From JBMOKT01 sp049323895 (GTDB lineage: Bacteria; Bacillota; Peptococcia; Peptococcales; BICA1-8), in NCBI GenBank assembly GCA_049323895.1, contig JBMOKT010000031.1:62001-126000 (forward strand): a stretch of DNA of 64,000 nt. The letters are read 5' to 3'. A program made the translations under genes and the position numbers. This document shows, in pieces, positions 43,497 to 51,957 of this stretch; positions within the stretch are counted from its first letter, which is position 1, and every line of letters begins with the position of its first letter. The notes beneath the pieces were generated by a model. The model did no database searches. It was not told the origin of the DNA and saw only the letters and a list, made by a program, of their open reading frames with translations.

Positions 43497-44741
43497 TTAT
43501 TTAACTTTCTTTACTACTGCTTCAACAAGTTTAAAGAAATCACCTACTCCTATCGTAGCACCTGCAATGTCATCGGTTTTTCCAGCATCGTCGTAGGTGA
43601 CTGCAGTCGGATCTTGTTTTTCCAATAAGAAGGCTTCAACCTTTGCGGCTTGCTCATGCCATTCAGCTTGTGCTCCGCCTTTTGCTACCATATTATATTC
43701 ACCTTTTGCGGAAAGGGTATCCTTGTCATCTCCACCGTCTTTGTGAGTACCAGTCCAGTCAACTCCAACAATTCTACCGTTTTTAACAGCTACTTGAACA
43801 TTATATTTCCAACCTGTTTTTTCACTAAAATTTTCTTGTGCGCTGTAGAAAATGCCATCTACGTAAGGACCTTGAGCAATTGGACCTTTTGCTAAAGCAG
43901 CTTCAGCATTTTTGAAGAAGGGGCTTACTCCAATAGATACACCGGCAATATCATCGGTATGATACTTATCTTCTTTATAAGTGATTGTTGGGTCTTGTTT
44001 TTCCAAGAGGAAGGCTTCAGCAATAGCAGCCTGCTCATGCCATTCGGCTTTAGCACCGCCTTTGGCAACCATTTGATACTCGCCGTCTGCGGATAAAGTT
44101 TTCTTATCCTTGCCACCGTTAACATTGTAACCATTCCATTCTGCAGCTACGATATAACCGTTAATTACTGTAAGGCTTGCTGAATATTTATAGTTCTTAC
44201 TGTAGCCAGGGTCTTGTGAGTAATAAGCACCATCTTTATATTTACCGGATCCTACAGGACCATTGGCCAATGCTTTTTCAGCCAATTTGAATAAAGGACT
44301 TACACCTATAGTTACACCAGCTATGTCGTCAGACTTATAATTATCTTCTTTGTAAGTGATAGCAGAGGGATCTTGTTTTTCAATTAAATAAGCTTCAGCT
44401 TTTGCAGCCTGCTCATGCCAGGGAGCTTTAGCTCCGCCTTGCTCAACCATTGGGTACTGACCTAGTTTAGAAAAATCTTTTTTAGAAGGACCACCTGATT
44501 TGTGGGCACCATTCCAGTCAACTTTTGCAATTTTTCCATCCTTAACTTCAATTGTTACAACAGCCTTCCAACCTGATTTTTTTGAAAAATCATCTTCTTG
44601 AGCGAAATAAATACCGTCTTTGTACTTGCCTTCTGCTTTTTTTGGTTCTTCCTTCGGTGCAGGCTGGTTTGCACCGCATCCTGCAAGTGAAATAAGTAGC
44701 ATGCCAACCAATAGTAAAGCTAAGATTTTCTTAATGTTCAT
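43497..44741 (-). CDS. Lipoprotein with three tandem FMN-binding domains (PplA-like)
   Basis: The 414-residue lipoprotein has a signal ending ISLAGC and a Pro/Lys linker. Three homologous repeats follow, starting near residues 40, 169 and 292. Each runs from a YKDG(I/A)(Y/F) start through GGAKAxWHEQAA to TDDIAG(A/V)(T/S)IGV. The final Thr/Ser is the expected FMN attachment site for ApbE. Listeria PplA has two such domains; three is unusual. It should shuttle electrons across the wall to outside acceptors. The gene is minus strand, upstream of the ApbE, EetA-like and EetB-like genes. Confidence 0.9.
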   Translation of the reverse strand: MNIKKILALLLVGMLLISLAGCGANQPAPKEEPKKAEGKYKDGIYFAQEDDFSKKSGWKAVVTIEVKDGKIAKVDWNGAHKSGGPSKKDFSKLGQYPMVEQGGAKAPWHEQAAKAEAYLIEKQDPSAITYKEDNYKSDDIAGVTIGVSPLFKLAEKALANGPVGSGKYKDGAYYSQDPGYSKNYKYSASLTVINGYIVAAEWNGYNVNGGKDKKTLSADGEYQMVAKGGAKAEWHEQAAIAEAFLLEKQDPTITYKEDKYHTDDIAGVSIGVSPFFKNAEAALAKGPIAQGPYVDGIFYSAQENFSEKTGWKYNVQVAVKNGRIVGVDWTGTHKDGGDDKDTLSAKGEYNMVAKGGAQAEWHEQAAKVEAFLLEKQDPTAVTYDDAGKTDDIAGATIGVGDFFKLVEAVVKKVK

Positions 44742-45230
44742 GAAACATCCTCCCCCATAAAAATATTTTAAAAAATTATGTCGATAATACTTATTCGATA
44801 CAGATGCACAAATTCCTTCTTGTTATTAATTTTTTTTATAGCTAATATTTATTCAATTCAGATTGTTATTATTAGTGCAATATGTTAATTTATATAAAAC
44901 AAATTTTTCTAGTAGATATTAAGTAGTGATAATAAAGGTTTTCTGTTATTCAATCCCATATTTTATTAAGAAATTTATATTTAGTTACAACTAATTATTA
45001 TAAAAATGATGGTGTATTATAAATAATTTTATGCTCAAAAGTATTTTCCATTATTTTTATTATAAATTTCAATATTTAAATTTAAAATGGCAATAATATA
45101 AAAAGTAGAAAAAAGTGATGCAAACAAATGGGAAGGGAACAACAAAATGGAAAGAAAAATAAGGCAATTCATTGATTATGCTAATATTTATGCGAAAAAA
45201 TGTACAATTGCATAAAATAAGGATGCTTTA
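44742..45230. other. AT-rich intergenic region between divergent genes
   Basis: This roughly 500-base stretch is very AT-rich and lies between the FMN-lipoprotein gene (leftward) and the arsR-type gene (rightward). It must carry the lipoprotein promoter. Only one weak reading frame was seen (22 codons from ATG 45147), which I do not call. TGCATAAAATAA and TTGCATTATTTTA near 45210-45245 form an imperfect repeat that may be an operator. Confidence 0.4.
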
Positions 45231-45260
45231 TTGCATTATTTTATTTTTATAGTATATAAT
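45231..45260 (+). promoter_or_regulatory. Sigma-A promoter of the ArsR-type gene
   Basis: TTGCAT and TATAAT are separated by 18 bases. An imperfect inverted repeat AATAAGGATGCTTTATT lies just upstream. Confidence 0.55.
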
Positions 45261-45301
45261 TATTTATATTGAGAATAATTGAAAATTGGAGTGTAAGTTC
45301 C

Positions 45302-45583
45302 ATGGATAAAACTAATGAAATTAAACAATTGACTAAAACGGCGGATGTACTAAAAGCCATTGCCCATCCAGTTAGATTATGTATAGTCAAAAACCTCTTA
45401 GATGTAAACTCCTGTAATGTTTCCACTATGCAAAGCTGTTTGGACATGCCTCAATCTACTGTTTCCCAGCATTTGGCCAAGCTTAAATCAGCGGGAATTA
45501 TTGAAGGGGAGCGCCACGGAGTGGAAATTATTTATAAAGTGGTAAGTGAGGATGTAAAAAGGATTATTGAAGTTCTAAAATAA
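45302..45583 (+). CDS. ArsR family winged-helix repressor
   Basis: The 93-residue protein is a typical ArsR/SmtB winged helix (LKAIAHPVRLCIVKNLLD, MPQSTVSQHLAKLKSAGII, GVEIIYKVVSEDVKRII). The classical ELCVCD metal box is replaced by SCNVSTMQSC, leaving two Cys that could sense a metal or redox/sulfur species. ATG 45302 is preferred over the upstream frame because of TTGGAGTG. It is divergent from the FMN-lipoprotein gene and may control it. Confidence 0.92.
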   Translation: MDKTNEIKQLTKTADVLKAIAHPVRLCIVKNLLDVNSCNVSTMQSCLDMPQSTVSQHLAKLKSAGIIEGERHGVEIIYKVVSEDVKRIIEVLK

Positions 45584-45592
45584 TATTCATTT

Positions 45593-45634
45593 AAAAAAAA
45601 GATTTCCTTGACAACAAGGAAATCTTTTTTTTAA
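45593..45634 (+). terminator. Terminator of the ArsR-type gene
   Basis: AAAGATTTCCTTG pairs perfectly with CAAGGAAATCTTT around ACAA, followed by a T-run. Confidence 0.93.
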
Positions 45635-45741
45635 TTCCAAAACAAAATAAAAAATCCTGTCTGATAACACAATAAATAAGGGATTTTAATAAGGCAAGTA
45701 ACTGGCTGACCAGAATAAATTACCTAGGAGCAATTTTGTTC

Positions 45742-45766
45742 GCAACTTTTTCTTTTAAAGGGCGTC
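45742..45766 (+). promoter_or_regulatory. Possible ECF-type promoter
   Basis: GCAAC and CGTC are separated by 16 bases, 36 bases before the second sigma gene. This resembles the AAC...CGTC signature of ECF-dependent promoters. Confidence 0.45.
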
Positions 45767-45801
45767 TTTTGTAATATAAACACCACCGGGGGTAGTTTAA
45801 A

Positions 45802-46301
45802 GTGGATTTAAATCAAATCATCAAAGACCTTTGGCCTGAAGTTTTCCGCTTTGTCTATTATAAGGTTCAAAACAAGGAAGAAGCAGAAGAAATAACCCAG
45901 GATACCTTTGAAAAGGTATCTCAAAAATTAGCTGATGATAAGGTAGATAGGGATAAAATTAAATCCTATAGTTTATCAGCGGCTAACAACAGAATAATTG
46001 ATATCTGGCGAAAAAAGGGACGCAGGCCGAAAGAAACATCAATGGAAGATAATTATATTTATACCATAGGCGTTCCTGACAAACAAAAAGAGATTGAAGA
46101 TAAACTTATGGTCCGTAAAGCGATGGAGCAGCTCCGGAACAATCCCGGCAGATTTTACTATGGAGGATTGTAGAAGGTTATTCTATCCAGGAAGTAGCTG
46201 ACAAGCTAGGTAAATCACCAGGAGCAATTAAAAGCATGCAGTTTCGTGCTTTACAAAATCTTAAATCTATATTGGAGAAAGGGGGCTACCGTTTTGAATA
46301 G
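45802..46301 (+). pseudogene. ECF sigma factor gene with a frameshift
   Basis: The first frame encodes sigma region 2 (EVFRFVYYKVQNKEEAEEITQDTFEKV) but ends at 46173. Region 4 (RQILLWRIVEGYSIQEVADKLGKS, continuing to KSMQFRALQNLKSIL) follows in another frame from about 46137 to 46301. Adding one base in CTCCGG near 46132-46137 restores a 166-residue sigma factor. No slippery sequence is visible. It is either a real one-base loss or a sequence error. The downstream anti-sigma-like gene is intact and overlaps its stop. Confidence 0.8.
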
Positions 46302-47505
46302 AGAAGAATTATTATCCAACTATATAGATGATATGCAGTCGGAAAGAAGACCCGGTATTTTAGGCAAGGTTGATGATCTTGATGATGAAATGCTGGATTT
46401 ATTAGAAACTGTTAGGGTTATTAAACGTACCTATAAAAAGAAAACCAAAATTCTTCACCTGCCGTGGATTAGGATTGCCGCAACATTAGCGGCTGCAGTG
46501 TTTATCTTTGTTCTTTTAGTGGGAATTGAGCCTTATGTTTTTCCTCGTAAAGGCAGCATAGTCCATGCTGTAGTTCGGGCTTATGGTGAGTTAAATAGTT
46601 ATCAGGGTCAAGTAGTTGTTAAGTCCTTTGAAAATAATAAGGTTGTTTCAGAGGAGACAATTGAAATTTCATATCAGAAGCCTTGGAAATATCATGCTGT
46701 CCATGAATATAACGGGACGAAAGTGGAAAGAATTTCTGACGGGAGTAAGGTGGCAGCATTTTATCGTCAGAGGATAGAAGTAGATAACCTTTTCCCCGAA
46801 AAGGACTTGTGGCGTTATCACGTTGGAACGACCGTATGGGAATTAGAAAAAGCCCAGGATGTCCAGCAAAAGGGTATTGAAAAAGTATTGGGCAGGGATG
46901 CTTACTTAATACACTTTAGAGTCAGTGAGGATGCAGAATACCAGAAAATGTGGGTGGATGCAGAAACTGACCTCCCTCTAAAAAAAGAACTTGTATTTCC
47001 TGAGAATAGGAAAATAGTCATGGAGTTCAAAGAACTTAGGGTCAATCCCGTTTTAGAAGATCAGGTGTTTAGAATAAAAATTCCTAAGGGGGAAGCTGTC
47101 AAGCAATGGAATCAGTTAAGCTCATTTGAAAATGCCCAACATCAATGGGATTGGCTTTCAAATTTAAATAAGATTATTCCCCAAGAATTAAAGCTTGTTA
47201 AAACAGGCAAAACCAATGAAGATACATTTGTCTTAAGATATAAAAATCTGCAAACTGAAAATGATTTCTTAGACATTTTAATTATGCCAAAACCGGAATC
47301 AATCCGATATTTAGGAGAGAATAACAAAGGTTTTGTGCAAATTAAAGAAGGTGTGAATGCCCTGGGAATACACATAGAAAAGACAAATGTTGGACAATGG
47401 GTTACCAAAGATTTTCAGGGCTATTTTGTTACCACACGAGGAACCGGTTTCCTGGAACAGGTTCTGGAGCAGCTTGCGGAAAAAGGGACAGAATTTAATT
47501 TTTAG
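46294..47505 (+). CDS. Probable anti-sigma/RseB-LolA-like membrane protein
   Basis: The 403-residue protein has a cytoplasmic N-terminal segment (residues 1-63), one membrane helix (64-88) and a large exported domain. The exported part resembles LolA/RseB-type sigma regulators (AYGELNSYQGQVVVKSFENN, WVDAETDLPLKKELVF). TTG 46294 lies eight bases after AAAGGGGG and overlaps the sigma stop codon, so it is the co-translated regulator of the upstream sigma factor. A short conserved motif (REELLSNYIDDM) begins the protein and may contact sigma. Confidence 0.78.
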   Translation: MNREELLSNYIDDMQSERRPGILGKVDDLDDEMLDLLETVRVIKRTYKKKTKILHLPWIRIAATLAAAVFIFVLLVGIEPYVFPRKGSIVHAVVRAYGELNSYQGQVVVKSFENNKVVSEETIEISYQKPWKYHAVHEYNGTKVERISDGSKVAAFYRQRIEVDNLFPEKDLWRYHVGTTVWELEKAQDVQQKGIEKVLGRDAYLIHFRVSEDAEYQKMWVDAETDLPLKKELVFPENRKIVMEFKELRVNPVLEDQVFRIKIPKGEAVKQWNQLSSFENAQHQWDWLSNLNKIIPQELKLVKTGKTNEDTFVLRYKNLQTENDFLDILIMPKPESIRYLGENNKGFVQIKEGVNALGIHIEKTNVGQWVTKDFQGYFVTTRGTGFLEQVLEQLAEKGTEFNF

Positions 47506-47705
47506 ACTTTATTAAAAAAGACAAAAATACACTTGTAAAAATCTAGAAATTCATAATATAATATGTTTAAAATGTTAATTAATATGGTAATATATACACA
47601 TAATATTTATTTTTAATAATATATATAATAATTGTATAACAAATAGGACTGTAGTTGGATATAAATAAGACTTTTAGTCATTTCAAGAATAACTGCTTTA
47701 TTTTA

Positions 47706-47756
47706 TACTTATTGTTAGAGAGCTTAACTTTTTACAAGGTAATAAGTATAATAAGT
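47706..47756 (+). repeat. Dispersed repeat, copy F (left half only)
   Basis: Only the left part remains: TTAGAGAGCTTAACTTTTTACAAGG to AAGTATAA. The hairpin half is absent. Confidence 0.6.
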
Positions 47757-47772
47757 TTAAAGTTGCGAAAGG

Positions 47773-47850
47773 ATGCGAATTTCAATGATTATCATTAATT
47801 TAATAATAATAACAATAACCATTGCATATGTTGCCAAAAGAATAGCGTAA
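47773..47850 (+). CDS. Tiny hydrophobic membrane peptide
   Basis: A 25-residue frame (ATG 47773; 21 residues from the better-spaced ATG 47785) encodes an Ile-rich transmembrane segment with a basic tail ending AYVAKRIA. GAAAGGA lies immediately upstream, and a strong terminator follows seven bases after the stop. The build is that of a small regulatory membrane protein or a type I toxin. No antisense RNA was demonstrated. Translation is plausible, not proven. Confidence 0.45.
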   Translation: MRISMIIINLIIITITIAYVAKRIA

Positions 47851-47856
47851 CTGTAG

Positions 47857-47892
47857 GGTATCCCGCTGGGATACCTTTCAATTTTTTGTTTT
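47857..47892 (+). terminator. Terminator after the tiny membrane peptide
   Basis: GGTATCCC pairs perfectly with GGGATACC around GCT, followed by TTTCAATTTTTTG. Confidence 0.85.
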
Positions 47893-47941
47893 GAATTAAT
47901 TCTCATTGGGTATGGTATTAATAAAAAAAGGAGTTTTGCTT

Positions 47942-48394
47942 ATGCAGGCTAAAGAAATAATGACTAAAGACGTTATTACTATTAAGGCTGGGCAGACTGT
48001 AGACCAAGCAGCAAGGCTGTTATCGGAAAACAGAATAAGTGGGCTACCGGTAGTTGACCAGGAAAACAGAGTGATAGGTATTATTAGTGAAGGAGATCTT
48101 GTATTCCAGCAAAAAAAAATCACACCTCCTGTAGTAATTGCTTTTTTGGATGGTATTTTACAATTGGGTCAGCAGGAGTTTTACAATGAATTAAAAAAAA
48201 TAGCGGCATATAAGGTGGAGGATATCATGACTAGTACGGTAACTTTTGTTGCTCCTGAGACCGGGATTGATGATATTGCTACACTCATGATTAATAATGA
48301 AATAAACAGGGTGCCGGTATTAGATGAAAACAAAAAACTTTTAGGAATAATAACACGCCATGATATAATTAAAAATGTATATAATAGAGTCTAA
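47942..48394 (+). CDS. Two-CBS-domain protein
   Basis: The 150-residue protein consists of two CBS motifs (AKEIMTKDVITIKAGQTVDQA with RISGLPVVDQENRVIGIISEG; VEDIMTSTVTFVAPETGIDD with INRVPVLDENKKLLGIITRHD). CBS pairs bind adenine nucleotides and act as energy sensors. AAAAGGAG before ATG 47942 fixes the start; the frame upstream lacks a ribosome site. QueG follows after 14 bases, so they may be co-transcribed. Confidence 0.92.
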   Translation: MQAKEIMTKDVITIKAGQTVDQAARLLSENRISGLPVVDQENRVIGIISEGDLVFQQKKITPPVVIAFLDGILQLGQQEFYNELKKIAAYKVEDIMTSTVTFVAPETGIDDIATLMINNEINRVPVLDENKKLLGIITRHDIIKNVYNRV

Positions 48395-48408
48395 GGAACG
48401 GGTGTTTG

Positions 48409-49551
48409 ATGGATAATTATGATTTGCAGGAATTGAAAGAACAGATAAAAGAATACAGCAGGCTCATCCAGGTAGATAAGATTGGTTTTACCACAGGTGA
48501 GCCTTTTTATTATCTCCAGGAACTGTTGGAGCAGCATCGTTTGCGAGGGTTTGATTCAGGTTTTGAGGAAAAGAATATAATGCTTCGCCTTGACCCAGCC
48601 CTTTCCCTGCCAGGTGTCCGTTCAATTATTTCTATTGCTGTTGCATATCCCTGCCTGATTCCTGAAGAATTAACTGATAAAGAAAAACCCCGGGGAATAT
48701 TTTGTCGTGCTTCCTGGGGTATGGATTATCATGCCGTACTCAAGGAAAAACTGGCTCTTCTTGCAGGTTTTATATTAAAGTTGATACCTGGAGTAAGAAC
48801 AAAGGCCATGGTGGATACAGGTCCTCTATCGGATAGAGCGGTAGCGCAACGAGCCGGAATAGGGTGGATAGGGAAAAATGGGAACTTGATAACAGAGGAA
48901 TATGGGTCTTTTGTATTTTTGGGTGAGTTGCTTACAACCTTGCCCCTCCCGCCTGATGAGCCCATTCATCAGGAATGTGGTCAATGCAGCCTTTGCATTG
49001 AAGCTTGTCCTTCCCAGGCTATAAATAGTGAAAATTCAACTATTAATTGTCAAAAATGTTTGGCATTCCAAACTCTTAATAAAAAAAAATTAAGTGAAGA
49101 AACTAAGAAACAAATCTCCCTCCGGGGACATATTTACGGGTGTGATGTTTGTCAGCTAGCCTGTCCTTATAATAAAGGGAAAACCAATGATTGGCACAAA
49201 GAGTTTCAGGTGGAATTTGATCTTATTAGTCCTAAAATCGAAGAAATAATAAAGATTTCCAACAAGGATTTTCAAAATAAATATGGCAGTGTATCCGGGA
49301 GTTGGCGGGGGAAAAAAATTTTGCAGAGAAATGCTTTGCTTATTTTAGGACGGCATAAAGATGAAAAAAGTCTTGCCTTTTTAGGTGAAGTAATCAAAGA
49401 TGACCCACGAGAGGATATTAGAGCAGCTGCTGCCTGGGCATTAGGTGAGCACAGGACTCAGGAGGCAAGGAGGGTGTTAACTGATGCCTTATTGTCGGAG
49501 AAGAATGGTTACATTAAAGAAGAGATTAGGAAGGCATTGTTAAAAAACTAG
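48409..49551 (+). CDS. queG: Epoxyqueuosine reductase
   Basis: The 380-residue protein has the QueG arrangement. An N-terminal cobalamin-binding domain contains MVDTGPLSDRAVAQRAGIGW followed by IGKNGN. Two 4Fe-4S motifs follow (CGQCSLCIEACP; CDVCQLACP), and a HEAT-repeat tail at about residues 320-380 (AAAAWALGEHRTQEARRVL). It performs the last step of queuosine synthesis in tRNA. ATG 48409 is taken; TTG 48406 is adjacent. Confidence 0.95.
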   Translation: MDNYDLQELKEQIKEYSRLIQVDKIGFTTGEPFYYLQELLEQHRLRGFDSGFEEKNIMLRLDPALSLPGVRSIISIAVAYPCLIPEELTDKEKPRGIFCRASWGMDYHAVLKEKLALLAGFILKLIPGVRTKAMVDTGPLSDRAVAQRAGIGWIGKNGNLITEEYGSFVFLGELLTTLPLPPDEPIHQECGQCSLCIEACPSQAINSENSTINCQKCLAFQTLNKKKLSEETKKQISLRGHIYGCDVCQLACPYNKGKTNDWHKEFQVEFDLISPKIEEIIKISNKDFQNKYGSVSGSWRGKKILQRNALLILGRHKDEKSLAFLGEVIKDDPREDIRAAAAWALGEHRTQEARRVLTDALLSEKNGYIKEEIRKALLKN

Positions 49552-49601
49552 CTATTTTTTTGGCTAATGATAAAAAGGTAAATATATCTATTTGGAGAAT
49601 T

Positions 49602-49636
49602 ATAAGCTAAAAGTATAAGCTAAAAGTATAAGCTAA
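49602..49636 (+). repeat. 13-bp tandem repeat
   Basis: ATAAGCTAAAAGT occurs twice head to tail and is followed by a third partial unit ATAAGCTAA, ending at the ribosome site of the next gene. Confidence 0.9.
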
Positions 49637-49651
49637 GGGGTGGTCTGATAT

Positions 49652-50590
49652 ATGTTTTTCGGAGAGGATTTTGAAGCGGTTCGTGAAAGAATAAAACCAT
49701 ATATCCATACAACGCCGATTATCAACTCCAATTCTTTAAACAATATGATTGGAAACAAGCTATTTTTAAAACTGGAGTCAATGCAAAAAACAGGTTCCTT
49801 TAAGATTAGGGGAGCTGCGAGCAAAGTAACTTCATTGGATGGTCAAAATCTTAAAGGTATAGTAACGGCTTCCTCGGGAAACCATGGGCAGGCAGTTGCA
49901 TATATGGCCAAGACACTAAGTATCAAGTCTGTAATAGTTGTACCCAATACTGCGCCTGAAGCAAAATTAAATGCCATTAAAGGGTATGGTGCAGAGATTA
50001 TAATAGTTGGTCCTAAGTCAAATGAAAGGTTAGAAATGGCAGGTAAAATTTCCCAGGAAATGGGATATGTATTTGTTCCTCCCTATGACGATTATGATGT
50101 TATTAAGGGACAAGGGACTATTGGATTAGAGATATTAGAAGAAAAAATTCCTATAGAGAAAATATTTATACCCATTGGCGGAGGAGGCTTATTATCGGGA
50201 ATTGCTGCCGCTATTAAGGCGATAAACCCTTCAATACAGGTTGTGGGTGTTGAACCTGTTGGAAGCTCGTGTATGTATACCTCCTTGAAAAATGGACGCA
50301 GGACCGAAATTTCACCAAATACCATTGCAGATGGTTTGCGTACTGCCATTCCTGGAGAAAAAACATTCTCCCTTGTACAAAGATATGTTGATGATGTTGT
50401 TCTTGTGGAAGAAAGGGAAATTAAGGATGCGTTGAAAATGGTGATGGAAAGAATGAAGGTTATCATAGAGCCCAGCGGGGCTGTGCCTATTGCTGCAATG
50501 CTTAAAGAAAAAGCAACCGGAGCAGGTTTATTGTCGGTAGTAAGCGGTGGAAACTTGGATATAATGAAAATACCTGAGCTTTTAGCTTAG
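49652..50590 (+). CDS. Threonine/serine dehydratase, PLP-dependent (fold type II)
   Basis: The 312-residue protein lacks the C-terminal ACT-like regulatory domain of IlvA, so it is of catabolic TdcB or serine-racemase type. Signatures are KTGSFKIRGA with the PLP Lys, SSGNHGQAVAY and the phosphate-binding GGGGLLSG loop. It deaminates threonine to 2-oxobutyrate or acts on serine. AAGGGGTGG precedes ATG 49652. The 13-bp tandem repeat reaches into the ribosome site. Confidence 0.92.
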   Translation: MFFGEDFEAVRERIKPYIHTTPIINSNSLNNMIGNKLFLKLESMQKTGSFKIRGAASKVTSLDGQNLKGIVTASSGNHGQAVAYMAKTLSIKSVIVVPNTAPEAKLNAIKGYGAEIIIVGPKSNERLEMAGKISQEMGYVFVPPYDDYDVIKGQGTIGLEILEEKIPIEKIFIPIGGGGLLSGIAAAIKAINPSIQVVGVEPVGSSCMYTSLKNGRRTEISPNTIADGLRTAIPGEKTFSLVQRYVDDVVLVEEREIKDALKMVMERMKVIIEPSGAVPIAAMLKEKATGAGLLSVVSGGNLDIMKIPELLA

Positions 50591-50617
50591 GGTAATAATT
50601 ACTGGAGGAGAGTAAGA

Positions 50618-51289
50618 GTGCGGTTTTTATTTTATTATTTCTTTTTTCGGATGTTTCTGGGAAATCCCTTGTTAGCATTATTTATAATTGTGATTATTTA
50701 TTTAATTATTGATCAGAAATTCATAGGTTTATTTCCTGATATTTTTAGCCCTTTTAAGCGAAAAAGCCGGATTAACTCCTTAAAAGAGGAGGTTAGATTA
50801 AACCCTGCAAATGCAAATGCCTACAAAGAACTGGGACAATTATATTTGGAAACAAAAAAATACCAAGAGTCCATTGGTTATTTTGAAAAAACGCTTGATA
50901 AAATGGGCGATTATGCCGATAATCGTTTTTATTTAGGCAAGGCATATTACTTGAATGGTCAAAAAGAAAAGGGACAGGAACAACTAACTAAAGCCTTGGA
51001 GATTAATACCAAGGTAGGTTATGGTGAACCTTATATCTACTTATTGGATAACCTTCTTTCCCAGGGCGGAGATAAATTAGAAATTAACAATATGATTGAA
51101 AATATTCACCGTTTTGGTACTCCCGAGATACTCTATAAGGCAGGCGATACGCTCCTGAAATATGGTGATTCACGGGGGAAAGATTTACTTAAGGAAGCTG
51201 TCGAAAACTATAGAGGCATACCAGGCAACTTCAAAAAAATACATAGAAGATGGGTTTTTTTAGCCCGTATAAAATTAATTGGAAAGTAA
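50618..51289 (+). CDS. Membrane-anchored TPR protein
   Basis: The 223-residue protein has one or two N-terminal hydrophobic helices (residues 2-35) and TPR units (ANAYKELGQLYLETKKYQES, RFYLGKAYYLNGQKEKGQEQ). GTG 50618 follows GGAGGAG. It lies between the dehydratase and acetyltransferase genes with short gaps. It is presumably a scaffold; no specific partner was identified. Confidence 0.82.
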   Translation: MRFLFYYFFFRMFLGNPLLALFIIVIIYLIIDQKFIGLFPDIFSPFKRKSRINSLKEEVRLNPANANAYKELGQLYLETKKYQESIGYFEKTLDKMGDYADNRFYLGKAYYLNGQKEKGQEQLTKALEINTKVGYGEPYIYLLDNLLSQGGDKLEINNMIENIHRFGTPEILYKAGDTLLKYGDSRGKDLLKEAVENYRGIPGNFKKIHRRWVFLARIKLIGK

Positions 51290-51302
51290 ATCAGGGGGAG
51301 CT

Positions 51303-51791
51303 ATGATAATCAGAAAGGCAGAGATAAAGGACTTAAAAGAAATCGCAGATATTTACAACCATGCTATTTTAAATCTCACTGCTACTTTTGATGAAGAGGT
51401 GAAATCTCTACAAGAAAGACGAGAATGGTTTGAAATCCACCAAGATAGCAGATACCCCTTGCTGGTTGTCCAGGAAGAAAAAGAGATTGTCGGCTGGGGT
51501 TCAATTTCCCAGTTTAAGCCTAGGGCTGGTTATAGATTTACGGGGGAAACCTCAATCTATGTCCGTCATGATAAATACGGGAATAACATAGGTTCATTAC
51601 TCTTGGAGGAATTGATCAATTTGAGTAAAAAAAGCGGCTTGCATTGTTTAATGGGAATTATAGTTGATAATAATGTACCTAGCATTAACCTTCATGCCAA
51701 GTATGGGTTTAAAATAGTGGGTAATTATCGTGAAGTGGGCTTCAAGTTTGGCAGATGGCTGGATGTGGTTGTAATGCAGAAAATATTATAA
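51303..51791 (+). CDS. GNAT acetyltransferase, phosphinothricin-acetyltransferase-like
   Basis: The 162-residue protein contains IRKAEIKDLKEIADIYNHAI at the N-terminus, FTGETSIYVRHDKYGNNIGS with the acetyl-CoA loop, and VDNNVPSINLHAKYGFKIVG. This pattern belongs to the PAT/MddA group, which acetylates phosphinothricin, methionine sulfoximine or similar amino acids. ATG 51303 follows CAGGGGGAG. Confidence 0.9.
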   Translation: MIIRKAEIKDLKEIADIYNHAILNLTATFDEEVKSLQERREWFEIHQDSRYPLLVVQEEKEIVGWGSISQFKPRAGYRFTGETSIYVRHDKYGNNIGSLLLEELINLSKKSGLHCLMGIIVDNNVPSINLHAKYGFKIVGNYREVGFKFGRWLDVVVMQKIL

Positions 51792-51808
51792 TTAGAAAAC
51801 ACGGCGCA
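51790..51808 (-). repeat. Dispersed repeat remnant
   Basis: ATTAGAAAACACGGCGCAA matches the inverted end of the repeat with an internal deletion of the TTGC step. It sits directly at the acetyltransferase stop. Confidence 0.55.
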
Positions 51809-51823
51809 AAACTATATAAGTAC

Positions 51824-51857
51824 AAAAAAGCATTACCACGAGGTAATGCTTTTTTAA
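51824..51857 (+). terminator. Terminator of the queG-acetyltransferase region
   Basis: AAAAAAGCATTACC pairs perfectly with GGTAATGCTTTTTT around ACGA. Confidence 0.92.
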
Positions 51858-51957
51858 TCGTTTTCACCAGTAAAAAATAAATTTTTAGTTGTGGATAACT
51901 AGCCCAGCACAGCTTTTTTTATATATTTTACTAGCCACTAAACGCCGCAGGCGGTTC

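Noticed and set aside
45147..45215. 22-codon frame upstream of the ArsR-type gene
   Set aside because: The ribosome site is poor, no conserved feature is visible, and the region is AT-rich where such frames arise by chance.
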